NCBI RefSeq assembly: GCF_002812125.1
Contig: NZ_NPDQ01000005.1
Location: forward strand, 124,001 to 188,000
Direction: 5' to 3'
Length of the DNA: 64,000 nt
Origin: Leptospira brenneri
GTDB taxonomy: Bacteria > Spirochaetota > Leptospiria > Leptospirales > Leptospiraceae
The notes under the pieces are model-generated. The model was not told where the DNA came from and made no database searches. It worked only from the letters and a program-made list of their open reading frames with translations. The position numbers were made by a program, and so were the translations under genes. Below are positions 10,601 through 18,607 of this stretch, piece by piece. Positions within the stretch are counted from its first letter, which is position 1. Each line of letters begins with the position of its first letter.

Positions 10601-10779
10601 TAAATATAGAAAAAGATGAACCTAAAAAGAAAGAAAACGAAACCCCAAAGTCCTGTAAAAAATGCGGGGCTTCTAATGTTCAATTGTATCAATACGATAT
10701 GTGTAAGGACTGTTTGTCGGACTGGTTTAAAAAAATCAAAATTGGTTTAAAGGAAGCAGAAGTTCACCATTATGTCTGA
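10597..10779 (+). CDS. Small zinc-ribbon protein
   Basis: A 60-residue protein with a C-x2-C-x11-C-x2-C arrangement (CKKCG...MCKDC), which probably binds one zinc. Its start overlaps the integrase stop (ATGA) and its end overlaps the helicase start by 8 bases, so the three genes are translationally coupled. The role could be DNA binding or as partner of the helicase. Unassigned family. Confidence 0.7.
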   Translation: MINIEKDEPKKKENETPKSCKKCGASNVQLYQYDMCKDCLSDWFKKIKIGLKEAEVHHYV

Positions 10780-12274
10780 GCAAATAGAAAATCAAATTAA
10801 AAAAGAATTACAGAAAATAGTCCCTGCTATTTACTACGATAGAATTTTTAAAGATATGCGTTTAGTAAAACTAAACGAAAGTAAGGTGGTTTTTGGCTTT
10901 TCTGGATCGGGAGCAGTAACAGCAAAGAAACACGTTGAGAGCAAGTATATGGATAGCCTAAGTCTTGCAGTATCGAATTCAATTGGGAAGAGAGCCGTTG
11001 AACTAATTGTAGATGAAAAAGTTGATACTACGAAAAAGCAAAAGAATTCAGACCAAATCGACATCGATGGAGAGGTTCACAAGCTAGAGAACTATTTGAA
11101 AAAGAATGTTAGTTTGCGATTTAATGAAATCTCTCAATCATTGGAACACAAGCCAGCTAACGCTAAGAATTATATTCAGTGGAGTGATCGAGATTTTAAC
11201 GATCTATGGATTTTTGTAAAAAAACAAAAAGAGTTTAAATATGCTTCTAAAGATAATCTCCTTTCACTTCTCAGTTCTTCTGTAATTCCTTCATTCCACC
11301 CGATCAAAGATTATTTCGAAAATCTTGAGAAATGGGACAAGAAGACAGATTGGATTGGGAAAGTTTGTTCCTGTGTAAAAGTATCGAATGAGTTAGATTT
11401 TAGAAGCTACTTCGAAAAGTGGTGCATTCGTGCAGTCTATTCAATTTATAGTGATGGCGAGTTTGTCAATGAACACTGCTTAACAATTCAATCAAACCAG
11501 GGGTGGTATAAAAGTACTTTTATAAATGGATTAATTCCTAAAGAACTTAGACCTTACTACAACTCACGAATTCCCACGGATTTCAAAAGTAAAGACGCTT
11601 CTGTTGCCGCTTCCAAAATCTTTGTTTGGTTATTTGACGAAATTGATAAAATCACGAACAAGAAAGAAGCTGCTGAAGTAAGAGACTTCTTTTCTATGAA
11701 AGGATCTTTTGAGAGAGCCGCTTATGGAAGGAACGCACAGCATTTTAAGAGGATTTCTAGTTTTATTGCCGCTTGTAATAAAGTTGAGTTCTTAGTTGAT
11801 GATACCGGAAACAGACGATACATTATCTTTTCTTTATTAAAGCCAATTGAGATAGACAAGTTTCAGAAAATACCAATAGAAAAGTTTTGGTCTCAAGTCT
11901 TCCATTTATATAAAGCAACTCGTTGGAATCAAATCCATTGGAACAGTAGCGAGCAAAAGCAAATCCAAGAGAACAACCTTCAGTATGAATACTCAAATAA
12001 CGAGTATGAGGTGATTTTAAAGTATTTTAGACCTATTTCGCTTGAAGAGTTTGATGAAAAAAACAAAAGTCACGCAAAGCTAAGTGCAACGGACATTTAT
12101 CTCTTTATTCACGAAAAACATCCAACATTTAAGCTAGATACCAGGTGGATTGGAAGAGGTTTATCTAAGATGGGCTTCATAAGAACAAAAATTGATAAAA
12201 ACCATCGAGTCTTTTTGGTAAAGAAGGTAGGAGACAAAGAGACATCAGAGACATTATTTTCCAAAAAACAATAA
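10772..12274 (+). CDS. VapE-like helicase with a DnaA domain I-like N-terminus
   Basis: Residues 1-80 (IKKELQKIVPAIYYDRIF, then AVTAKKHVESKYMDSL and a final VELIVDE) resemble DnaA domain I, which contacts helicases. From about 175 the protein resembles the VirE/VapE helicase family: YFENLEKWDKKTDWIG, a P-loop SNQGWYKST (about 241-249, with the usual G-x-G replaced by W-Y), Walker B-like FVWLFDEID (about 285-293) and an arginine-bearing GNRRYIIF. The C-terminal 90 residues look like a winged helix. It is the only replication protein in the element and probably opens or loads at its origin. Confidence 0.75.
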   Translation: MSEQIENQIKKELQKIVPAIYYDRIFKDMRLVKLNESKVVFGFSGSGAVTAKKHVESKYMDSLSLAVSNSIGKRAVELIVDEKVDTTKKQKNSDQIDIDGEVHKLENYLKKNVSLRFNEISQSLEHKPANAKNYIQWSDRDFNDLWIFVKKQKEFKYASKDNLLSLLSSSVIPSFHPIKDYFENLEKWDKKTDWIGKVCSCVKVSNELDFRSYFEKWCIRAVYSIYSDGEFVNEHCLTIQSNQGWYKSTFINGLIPKELRPYYNSRIPTDFKSKDASVAASKIFVWLFDEIDKITNKKEAAEVRDFFSMKGSFERAAYGRNAQHFKRISSFIAACNKVEFLVDDTGNRRYIIFSLLKPIEIDKFQKIPIEKFWSQVFHLYKATRWNQIHWNSSEQKQIQENNLQYEYSNNEYEVILKYFRPISLEEFDEKNKSHAKLSATDIYLFIHEKHPTFKLDTRWIGRGLSKMGFIRTKIDKNHRVFLVKKVGDKETSETLFSKKQ

Positions 12275-12289
12275 CGGAGAGAAAGAAAA

Positions 12290-12472
12290 ATGAAAAGCCG
12301 TGATTATCATACCAACTTAGTTCCTAAAATCAAAATGCCGGACTTCTGCAAGTTCTGTGACAGCTTTGCAGAGTACGAATATCTAGGAAGACTTCTTTGC
12401 GAAGATCACTTCTACAAAGAATCAAACAAGATCGTTAACATTGGCTTATATGGCTCACTACTTAAATCGTAA
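12290..12472 (+). CDS. Small zinc-finger-like protein
   Basis: 60 residues with C-x2-C followed 14 residues later by C-x2-H (FCKFCDS...LCEDHF), a probable single zinc site. GGAGAG lies just before the ATG. It follows the helicase by 15 bases in the same orientation. Unassigned family. Confidence 0.6.
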   Translation: MKSRDYHTNLVPKIKMPDFCKFCDSFAEYEYLGRLLCEDHFYKESNKIVNIGLYGSLLKS

Positions 12473-12478
12473 AAGGAA

Positions 12479-12673
12479 ATGGAATCGGTGCGAATAATGA
12501 AAAATTGGATGAAAGTTCTATTGTTATCGAGTTCTTCTTCGGCTCTCACCTTCATTTGTTTCAATCTCACATTTGGTACATTTAAGCAATGGGATACTTA
12601 CCTTTGGATCTTCTTCTTATTCGTTACGATGGTTGTCATCGATGTCTTAGATTATTGGGTTAAGAGAGGCTGA
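12479..12673 (+). CDS. Small membrane protein
   Basis: About 64 residues with two predicted membrane helices (VLLLSSSSSALTFICFNLTF and YLWIFFLFVTMVVIDVLDYW) and a basic C-terminus. The ATG at 12497 (MKNWMKVLL) is an alternative start. No recognised family. It sits in the early gene cluster. Confidence 0.55.
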   Translation: MESVRIMKNWMKVLLLSSSSSALTFICFNLTFGTFKQWDTYLWIFFLFVTMVVIDVLDYWVKRG

Positions 12674-12675
12674 AC

Positions 12676-12888
12676 ATGAGTCCTATTGAAGCTAGAATTG
12701 AAGCATACAAAAAGAGAATTAAGCGATTGAAACGAATGAATTTTACTTATCGAAGTTTTGCCGTCCAAAAACGAATAAAAGAAAAGATTCGAGCTCTAAA
12801 GGATCAAATAAGGATTCTTTCTATTATCAATACCGAGCTTCTTACTTTTGAAAAGAAGGAAGTTCCTTTTATGGTGTCATCCAAATGA
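12676..12888 (+). CDS. Small basic coiled-coil protein
   Basis: 70 residues, lysine/arginine-rich and helical (ARIEAYKKRIKRLKRMNF), starting after GAGAGG. The stop overlaps the next start (ATGA). It could bind nucleic acid. Family unknown. Confidence 0.55.
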   Translation: MSPIEARIEAYKKRIKRLKRMNFTYRSFAVQKRIKEKIRALKDQIRILSIINTELLTFEKKEVPFMVSSK

Positions 12889-13085
12889 GGCCACCCGTTC
12901 GCTTAGAGAAGTTAGATGAAACCATTGATGGTGAAGAACAATTCGAAGCCTTCATTTACGACCACGTTGTGGAACGAGGCTCTTTCGAAAAGTGTCGAGT
13001 AACACTTAGACTAAACGGGGAGTTTATTACAAGGAACAGCATTTATTCAAAGAATAAAGAAAATTCATCGGAGGAAAAAAGATGA
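12885..13085 (+). CDS. Hypothetical small protein
   Basis: 66 residues with no recognised motif. It is joined to both neighbours by 4-base stop/start overlaps, which supports it as a real gene of the early operon. Confidence 0.55.
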   Translation: MRPPVRLEKLDETIDGEEQFEAFIYDHVVERGSFEKCRVTLRLNGEFITRNSIYSKNKENSSEEKR

Positions 13086-13546
13086 AAGATTACACAAAAC
13101 TAGCAAAGGAATTTTCTGCAAAAGGAGTGAGAGTAAATTCAAATTTGGATTCATTCTTAATTTCATTACAGAAAGCACAGGAACCAAACGAAGATCCGAT
13201 CACTCTATGGGATGCAATCCGAATTCTTCAAACAATGGTTTGGCATGAGTGGTGTCATACATTCGGTTTCACAATAGACTTAGATGTCGATGCAATCATC
13301 GACGAAGAATCCTTTAAAGTAGAGATGAGGCGAAGGGGTTATGATCCTACACTTGGCCTTTCAATGCACGAAGCGATTAAGGAGAATCTAAACGATGGAG
13401 CAGACCTCATACAGGGAACAACTAATGCTTCACAAGATGGCTCTGCCAATTTGCCTATTATTAATGGTGAGCCAGTTTCTAACGGTAACGACAAGCCTAA
13501 TGAAACTAAAGGAGAAGCCAAAGATGGTAACTCTCAAAGCGGTTGA
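13082..13546 (+). CDS. Hypothetical element protein
   Basis: 154 residues after a strong GGAGG. The N-terminal 110 residues are helical and contain TMVWHEWCHTFGF. This recalls an HExxH zinc site but is HEWCH, so no enzyme claim is made. The C-terminal 40 residues are low-complexity, rich in Asn, Gly, Glu and Ser. The end overlaps the following small gene. Confidence 0.6.
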   Translation: MKDYTKLAKEFSAKGVRVNSNLDSFLISLQKAQEPNEDPITLWDAIRILQTMVWHEWCHTFGFTIDLDVDAIIDEESFKVEMRRRGYDPTLGLSMHEAIKENLNDGADLIQGTTNASQDGSANLPIINGEPVSNGNDKPNETKGEAKDGNSQSG

Positions 13547-13646
13547 TCCTAAGTCGGCATATATGGACGCAAAAAATCTAGTACCAATTTGGAAAAGAGA
13601 AATCGCTTTGAAAAAAGCGATGGAAGACCAGGTTCTCTTTCAATGA
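13524..13646 (+). CDS. Small hypothetical protein (40 residues)
   Basis: Begins MVTLKAVDPKSAYMDAKNL. AGGAG lies nine bases before the ATG, and the stop overlaps the next start as ATGA. It overlaps the 3' end of the previous gene by 23 bases in another frame. Short, so moderately supported. Confidence 0.45.
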   Translation: MVTLKAVDPKSAYMDAKNLVPIWKREIALKKAMEDQVLFQ

Positions 13647-13963
13647 ATGTAATTCGATTATATAAAGAAGAATATATTTTCGACATTTACTACGACGTTG
13701 ATCTTGGGAACACCCACGTTGCAGATCACGGAGTTACTGACCTTGAACTTTATGAGTTTTTTTCGTTAGAAAAATACTTGGCGATTAAACGAAAAGATGG
13801 TAGCTTTGAGGCTGTGGGAATGACAGCCAATCGCTCTTTGAAAGTGATATTCAGAAATCAGAAGATGACAAAGAAACAGAAACACTTTTTTGTCATCACT
13901 GCTTGGGAATACAAACTAAGTAAGGATGAAACGGACGCTATTCGATCCAGGGAAGAACAATGA
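13643..13963 (+). CDS. Hypothetical element protein
   Basis: 106 residues beginning MNVIRLYKEEYIFDIYYDV. The start at 13643 is chosen because it overlaps the upstream stop (ATGA). The longer frame from 13589 runs inside the previous gene. Mixed alpha/beta composition with no known motif. Confidence 0.55.
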   Translation: MNVIRLYKEEYIFDIYYDVDLGNTHVADHGVTDLELYEFFSLEKYLAIKRKDGSFEAVGMTANRSLKVIFRNQKMTKKQKHFFVITAWEYKLSKDETDAIRSREEQ

Positions 13964-14127
13964 AAACAAAAGTTGCATTTAATGTTGTAACACCTTCGAA
14001 AGCAGAGGATAAGAAAATTAAAAAGATTCTATCCGAAGCGGAAAAAAACAAGGATACATTTGATCTTTCTAAGGCAAAGCATCCAGACGGAAAAGCGATA
14101 AAGAAAAAAACAAAAAAAGCCTCTTGA
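13960..14127 (+). CDS. Small lysine-rich protein (55 residues)
   Basis: Starts MKTKVAFNVVTPSKAEDKKI and ends in a run of lysines. The start overlaps the previous stop by ATGA. It is very basic and may bind nucleic acid. Found by reading the junction, since it is too short for normal gene-length cut-offs. Confidence 0.5.
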   Translation: MKTKVAFNVVTPSKAEDKKIKKILSEAEKNKDTFDLSKAKHPDGKAIKKKTKKAS

Positions 14128-14161
14128 CTTAAACTCACCCTTACACCCCGAAATATCGATT

Positions 14162-14701
14162 ATGCGAAAAATCGAAAAAGTCGGGGAATACACTCGAACC
14201 AGAAGACCTCTTAAAACCTACAAACAAACCGTTGCGGATTGCTTTGACCTTGCCCGTTTATATTGGAGAGACTTACTCCTTTTCAATGCAAACGGTGTAC
14301 CGATCAAAGATTTAACAATTCAAGAATTCTACGAATATGTTAAATCAATACGGTATGTTAAAGATCCGTACAGAAAAGAACACGTAAGCCGACCAAAGAT
14401 TCTTTTGGAACGTGCGAATACAGATCATCCTTTTGATTGTGATGATAGATCCATTTTATCACTTAGCTTCTTTCTTCTCCAAAACAATATGTTTGGAAAG
14501 AAATATAAAACTAGATTGGCTGTGACCGGTCGGTACGCAAATCCAAGACATATCTATGTTGAATTCAAAGACGAAAACAATGCGGAAAGTCAATGGACTC
14601 CTTACGATTGCACCTATCCTTGGAATCATTTTGGGAAAACATTGTATATTCCACAGTTCAAAAGGGTTTTCTATGAGGAAAATCATCCAGTAAGAAAATA
14701 A
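14162..14701 (+). CDS. Transglutaminase-like cysteine protease-fold protein
   Basis: 179 residues with a Cys-His-Asp pattern of the transglutaminase/papain-like superfamily. These are Cys in HPFDCDDRSILSLSFFL, His in RHIYVEF and Asp in WTPYDCTYPWNHFG, in the usual order and spacing. Proteins with this DCDD signature occur in phage genomes, where they may act in virion maturation or host-wall modification. Here it ends the early block, just before the regulatory gap that precedes the virion genes. Substrate unknown. Confidence 0.55.
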   Translation: MRKIEKVGEYTRTRRPLKTYKQTVADCFDLARLYWRDLLLFNANGVPIKDLTIQEFYEYVKSIRYVKDPYRKEHVSRPKILLERANTDHPFDCDDRSILSLSFFLLQNNMFGKKYKTRLAVTGRYANPRHIYVEFKDENNAESQWTPYDCTYPWNHFGKTLYIPQFKRVFYEENHPVRK

Positions 14702-14756
14702 TTATTCACTGTGACTTATAAGCATTAATTCGTATTAGGTTGTATCACTTTAATAC

Positions 14757-14773
14757 TTGTTAAGGTTTAACAA
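14757..14773. promoter_or_regulatory. Inverted repeat before the virion module
   Basis: TTGTTAA and TTAACAA flank GGT, a perfect 7-3-7 inverted repeat. It lies in the 120-base gap upstream of the first virion gene and is a candidate operator. No good sigma70 promoter was seen beside it. Confidence 0.4.
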
Positions 14774-14815
14774 ATTTTTATCTTTACAGTTTCTCTTTCT
14801 GAGAAGTGATTCTGT

Positions 14816-14824
14816 TAAGCGAAA
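14816..14824 (+). promoter_or_regulatory. AAGCGAAA start-site motif, copy 1
   Basis: TTAAGCGAAA ends directly before the ATG at 14825. No AGGAG-like sequence is present. Confidence 0.5.
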
Positions 14825-15913
14825 ATGTCACAAGTAGAATCAATTCGATTAGAGGGGGACGAAGCTCCCCCTCAATCGGTCAAAAATATTTTAGTAAGTT
14901 ATGATTCAATTCTTCACGGTGAAGAAATTGAATCACCATTGTTTTCTAATGAACCTGTCTTTCTTTCCGGAGACGATGGAGAGGAATATCTTCTCTTAGG
15001 TGAAGATGAAGACACTGGTTATCTTGTTTATGGATTCGAAGATGAAAACGGTGAAACCGTTCTTGTCTTTGGTGATGAAGAAGGTAACGTACATGAGTAT
15101 GAAACTTTAGACGGATTTGGCTTCAAAGGCTTCAAAGGTTTTAGTCTTCCTAAAATGCCGAAAATGAAACTCGGCAAACTTCCTAAAGTAAAATTCAAAG
15201 CACCTAAGATCAAAACCAAAGGCTTAACTAAAGGTTTTAGCAAAGTTGGGAAAGGAATCTCAAAAGGCGTTAGTAGCGTTGGAAAGGGAATTTCTCAAGC
15301 AGGTAAAGCATATACTAAACATCTCTCTGATGTCGGCAAAGGCATCTCTAAAGGTGTCTCTTCACTTGCAAAAGGTGCAGGAGATATTTTGTCACAAGTT
15401 GCTGAAGGTGCTGGGAGCCTCCTAAGTCCAGACTCTGGAATGCCTGAAGAAGAATCAGAAGAAGAAGAGGAAGAATTTGAAGAAGAGATTCCATCCGAAG
15501 AATATTCGGAAGAAGAAAGCGATCAATACTATGAAGAACAGGATGAAGAAATGAACGGTGAACTAGGATTTGCACAATTTATTCCAATGGCGATGAGTGC
15601 GGCCTCAACCATTCAGCAAAAGCAAGCGGCAAAGAGTGCGAAGAAAAAAGCCTCAAAACAAAAGGCAACCGATGCGATTCTAAAAGCACTCTCACAAACA
15701 AACAAGCCCGTAAAAATCAAAAAGGCGACTCCAACAAAAGCCGCAAGCATTAAGATTGCGAAACCCACTTCAAGTGCGGCTTATGCAAGCGGTAGTACAG
15801 CATCACGAGGAATTTTAGATTCTGAAATCACTCACAAGGTTGATAATGATAGCAAAAACACCATCTTGTTAGTTGGTGTTGGTCTCGGTGTATTATTTTT
15901 ATTTAAAAAATAA
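14825..15913 (+). CDS. Putative virion membrane protein with Lys/Gly repeat region
   Basis: 362 residues in four zones. First is an acidic N-terminus (1-100: GEEYLLLGEDEDTGYLVYGF). Next is a strongly basic Lys/Gly/Ser zone (100-200) with repeats such as KGISKGVSSVGKGIS. Third is a very acidic Glu stretch (210-245). Fourth is an Ala/Lys zone ending in one hydrophobic anchor, TILLVGVGLGVLFLFKK. The layout suggests a membrane-anchored structural or membrane-active protein of the virion. It is the first gene of the virion block and starts after the AAGCGAAA motif. No known family. Confidence 0.6.
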   Translation: MSQVESIRLEGDEAPPQSVKNILVSYDSILHGEEIESPLFSNEPVFLSGDDGEEYLLLGEDEDTGYLVYGFEDENGETVLVFGDEEGNVHEYETLDGFGFKGFKGFSLPKMPKMKLGKLPKVKFKAPKIKTKGLTKGFSKVGKGISKGVSSVGKGISQAGKAYTKHLSDVGKGISKGVSSLAKGAGDILSQVAEGAGSLLSPDSGMPEEESEEEEEEFEEEIPSEEYSEEESDQYYEEQDEEMNGELGFAQFIPMAMSAASTIQQKQAAKSAKKKASKQKATDAILKALSQTNKPVKIKKATPTKAASIKIAKPTSSAAYASGSTASRGILDSEITHKVDNDSKNTILLVGVGLGVLFLFKK

Positions 15914-15920
15914 GTAAGTA

Positions 15921-15932
15921 GGTAAGCGAAAA
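15921..15932 (+). promoter_or_regulatory. AAGCGAAA start-site motif, copy 2
   Basis: GGTAAGCGAAAA runs directly into the ATG at 15933. Confidence 0.5.
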
Positions 15933-16142
15933 ATGTTCGGATCAACAAAGCGAAAAAAAAGAAAACTTCCAAAAAAGCCGAAGGCTCCAAAGGAATCAGC
16001 TTCCATTGAAACTTGGAAGCGATACGGCGAGCGAGTTAAGGCTTGGGAAGCAAAGGTAAAGGCGAAAACAGAGCCTTTGAAAAAGAAGAAAGCACTCATA
16101 AACCAAATTCGAAGTGCAGCGTCCAGAGTAAAGGCGGCTTAA
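15933..16142 (+). CDS. Small highly basic protein
   Basis: 69 residues, about a third Lys/Arg (begins MFGSTKRKKRKLPKKPKAPK). Probably binds DNA, and could be a genome-condensing virion protein by position. Starts at an AAGCGAAAA motif and ends one base before the next gene. Confidence 0.55.
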   Translation: MFGSTKRKKRKLPKKPKAPKESASIETWKRYGERVKAWEAKVKAKTEPLKKKKALINQIRSAASRVKAA

Positions 16143-16143
16143 T

Positions 16144-16683
16144 ATGAGTTTTAAACAAAACGTCATGTCAGGAGCCAAACTTGGTGGAGCTGCGTTTGTT
16201 GGTTATGCTTTGAACCGATTCCTTTCAACGATGGAGTATTCCAAACAAATCTTGAAAGAATCTCCAGAGACTGGAGCGGTCATTGTATCTGCTGGTATCA
16301 CAGCCGGAGCAATCAAATTCCAAGAGAAGATCAAGGATAAACTTGTTCGTGTTGGTCTTGTGGCTGGTTCTGCTTCTGCAACAATTCATTTAGCAACTAG
16401 AATACCGACCGTGCAAAATGCACTTCCTGCCGGTGTTGTAACTGCGTTATCCGGTGAAACCGATGAATACATCGAAGTATCCGGAGAGGATGCGGAAAAC
16501 CAAATCAATGCTGAAGTAGATCAAAGAATCCAACAAGCATTCAATGAAGGTAAGATCCAATATCTTACACCAAGTGTAGGATCGGAAGTTGGAGAGTCTG
16601 AATCAGTTTATGAAATTGGTGAAGAAGAAGACGAGTACGAAGAAGAAGTCGCTGGTGAAGAATCAGTCTTCGACCTTGTGTAA
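16144..16683 (+). CDS. Putative virion-associated membrane protein
   Basis: 179 residues. Residues 1-110 contain Gly/Ala-rich hydrophobic segments (GAKLGGAAFVGYAL, GAVIVSAGITAGAI, LVAGSASATIHLA) able to enter a membrane. The C-terminal 70 residues are strongly acidic. It lies directly before the putative coat gene. No recognised family. Assigned to the virion by position and composition only. Confidence 0.5.
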   Translation: MSFKQNVMSGAKLGGAAFVGYALNRFLSTMEYSKQILKESPETGAVIVSAGITAGAIKFQEKIKDKLVRVGLVAGSASATIHLATRIPTVQNALPAGVVTALSGETDEYIEVSGEDAENQINAEVDQRIQQAFNEGKIQYLTPSVGSEVGESESVYEIGEEEDEYEEEVAGEESVFDLV

Positions 16684-16691
16684 ATGATTTC

Positions 16692-16719
16692 AAAAAGCGA
16701 AAATAGGTAAGCGAAAAAA
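16692..16719 (+). promoter_or_regulatory. Doubled AAGCGAAA motif before the putative coat gene
   Basis: AAAAGCGAAAAT (16692 onward) is followed by GGTAAGCGAAAAAA, which runs into the ATG at 16720. This is the only site with two copies. Confidence 0.5.
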
Positions 16720-17409
16720 ATGCAAACACAACAACAACCAACACAAGCACGTGTTATCAAAACCCAAAACATGAGAAAAACTGTTCAATCAGAAATCTCT
16801 CAACTTATGAAAAAGGGTGGAATTCCAATTGAACTTCATTCCGTTGCAAAGTTAGGAACAGGAGAAAAGACTTTTGGTTTCTTTGCTGGTAATGAAGACC
16901 GAGCCAATTATGGCCATCTTGCACATTATGGCCTAGGTGGTAAGAACCCAATTGAGTCCCAAAAAGGGAAACTCGTTGGCTTTCAAGTAGAACTTCATGG
17001 GCCAGACTTTGCAGCTATTAATCTTGCTGGTGATGGAACCTACAATGTTTTAGATGCCGCAAACAAACTTATCAATATGATTCGATTCAAAATCACAAAG
17101 AACAAAACGGTTCTTAGAGAAGGATCTTTCAAATCGATCATTGACCCTCTTCCAAGAGTATTGAAGCCTTTCAAAATTGGAACTGGTATTGAAAACGGTC
17201 TTATCGCTGTTAGTGCAGTTCATACACAAACAGGGAACATTGAAGAAAGAAACTCCAAACTAAGAGTTCTTTACCTTCCAGTGGAATTCTCAAACAACGA
17301 TTCCTTTGTTTTCGAGGCTTGGTTACCATCTTCATCAGCCGGTGTTGAAGCAGCTTTAAACAATCACCTTTTGGTTGTTACTGCTCTTGGTGTTGAATTT
17401 CCAAAGTAA
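16720..17409 (+). CDS. Putative major coat protein
   Basis: 229 residues, no signal peptide, no cysteine, no anchor. After a Gln-rich N-terminus the sequence alternates short polar turns with beta-like stretches (KTFGFFAGNED, GKLVGFQVELHGPDFAAIN, KLRVLYLPVEFS, NDSFVFEAWLPSS, LLVVTALGVEF). I infer a major coat role from its central place in the virion block, the doubled start motif and the strong terminator just after it, which would set its transcript above the downstream genes. I cannot prove a jelly-roll fold from sequence alone. Confidence 0.5.
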   Translation: MQTQQQPTQARVIKTQNMRKTVQSEISQLMKKGGIPIELHSVAKLGTGEKTFGFFAGNEDRANYGHLAHYGLGGKNPIESQKGKLVGFQVELHGPDFAAINLAGDGTYNVLDAANKLINMIRFKITKNKTVLREGSFKSIIDPLPRVLKPFKIGTGIENGLIAVSAVHTQTGNIEERNSKLRVLYLPVEFSNNDSFVFEAWLPSSSAGVEAALNNHLLVVTALGVEFPK

Positions 17410-17436
17410 TCGTTTCGAAAGAAACTAATTCAAAAT

Positions 17437-17463
17437 AAAGACCGGTGAGAAGCCGGTCTTTTC
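17437..17463 (+). terminator. Terminator or attenuator after the putative coat gene
   Basis: AAAGACCGG pairs perfectly with CCGGTCTTT around a seven-base loop, with a short T-run. It lies inside the virion gene run, so it may stop only part of the transcription. Confidence 0.8.
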
Positions 17464-17466
17464 AAT

Positions 17467-17479
17467 GGTAAGCGAAAAA
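17467..17479 (+). promoter_or_regulatory. AAGCGAAA start-site motif, copy 4
   Basis: GGTAAGCGAAAAA ends at the ATG at 17480. An in-frame ATG at 17465 would place the motif inside the gene, and the other copies show that 17480 is the likely start. Confidence 0.5.
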
Positions 17480-17938
17480 ATGAATACTAAAGTAAATTAC
17501 AAAGGTAAGGATTATACCTTGCTAGGCGGGATGAATAGTTCCATAAACGCAAGCAATGGAGACAGCTTCACAAAAGCGATGACCATTGAAAATAATACGA
17601 ACAAACACGGAAAAGTCATCGGTGTTATCGTACGATTCAAAGGTAACATCGATGATGTTTGCATTGACTTCAAAACGAACAAAACAAAGAACAACCCTGC
17701 AATTTCAGGTGACCTTGCTTTGGCTGTAATAGGCTCAAAAGTCGGTGATAATATTTCTACACCAGGATTTCAAATTTTTCCATTCCCAGGAGATGGAATC
17801 AGAATCCCAAAGAACCTTTCTCTTGATGTTCTATTAAAGACTTGGACTGTTCCAGTACCAGCTAGGAACGTAATGGTTGGTCTAATCATGGAAGAAATCG
17901 ATGATGATACTGATGAGAAGGAAGTTTCAAAGAAATAA
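17480..17938 (+). CDS. Putative small virion protein
   Basis: 152 residues, beta-rich (HGKVIGVIVRFKGNIDDVCIDF, GDLALAVIGSK, LSLDVLLKTWTV, RNVMVGLIMEEI) with an acidic tail. No signal peptide or anchor. Size, position after the coat terminator and beta content make it a candidate minor capsid or second coat protein. The start was set by the AAGCGAAA motif and gives MNTKVNYKGKDYTLLG. No family recognised. Confidence 0.5.
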   Translation: MNTKVNYKGKDYTLLGGMNSSINASNGDSFTKAMTIENNTNKHGKVIGVIVRFKGNIDDVCIDFKTNKTKNNPAISGDLALAVIGSKVGDNISTPGFQIFPFPGDGIRIPKNLSLDVLLKTWTVPVPARNVMVGLIMEEIDDDTDEKEVSKK

Positions 17939-17941
17939 TCA

Positions 17942-18604
17942 ATGGAACGTCGAATCTCTCATCCATTTTCATTTACGCAAGACTACCGATCAGCTTCGGA
18001 AGATCCACCGCCTCTATTCACTGAAACTTTCAGTATTGGAAAAATTGATATTGAAAAAGCTAAGAACTTAGTAATACGCAATGTACTTGTCCAAAGTTAT
18101 TTTTTTAGATCAACTCAGGCACTTTCTAATCCGGTAACTCTTGCTCTTGTATTGTCAGACAATTTGGAAGACTCTCTAAATGATGGCTTTATCAAGTTAG
18201 TTGATTATGGTTCAGGACTCTTCGCACCTGACAACAATGTTCCGGCAAACACAGAGTTTCCAGAACTAAGTGTGGCGGATAAGATTTCTAGAATGCCAAC
18301 TATTGTTTGTTATGAGGATATTCTGGAATATGAAGAATACATCGACGAAGAAAACTTCTCAAACCCTCAATATGATTTAGCGTCTGCTTCAAAACTATTA
18401 CTTAGTAACTCTTTGGTAGATACTTTTCTATTAAACGGAACACCCTATCCAGTGCCCGGAGATATACCGATCAGTAATCCAAACGGAAAGAAATATCTTT
18501 ATATCATTCCTTACACAGCCAAATGCCAAAGAACCAGAGTTGCAATGAGTGGTCGTATCAATTTCTCAATCGTTTCTCTCCTCGATGAAGATGAGGAGGA
18601 ATAG
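17942..18604 (+). CDS. Putative virion protein
   Basis: 220 residues, begins three bases after the previous stop. Beta-rich segments (NLVIRNVLVQSYFFRS, VTLALVLSD, YLYIIPYTAK, RVAMSGRINFSIVSLL) and an acidic C-terminus (LLDEDEEE). It lies between the coat candidates and the spike, so a capsid-vertex or spike-base role is plausible but unproven. Confidence 0.5.
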   Translation: MERRISHPFSFTQDYRSASEDPPPLFTETFSIGKIDIEKAKNLVIRNVLVQSYFFRSTQALSNPVTLALVLSDNLEDSLNDGFIKLVDYGSGLFAPDNNVPANTEFPELSVADKISRMPTIVCYEDILEYEEYIDEENFSNPQYDLASASKLLLSNSLVDTFLLNGTPYPVPGDIPISNPNGKKYLYIIPYTAKCQRTRVAMSGRINFSIVSLLDEDEEE

Positions 18605-18607
18605 TAA

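Noticed and set aside
13250..13270. HExxH zinc protease motif in the protein at 13082
   Set aside because: The sequence is HEWCH with no further zinc ligand or family context.
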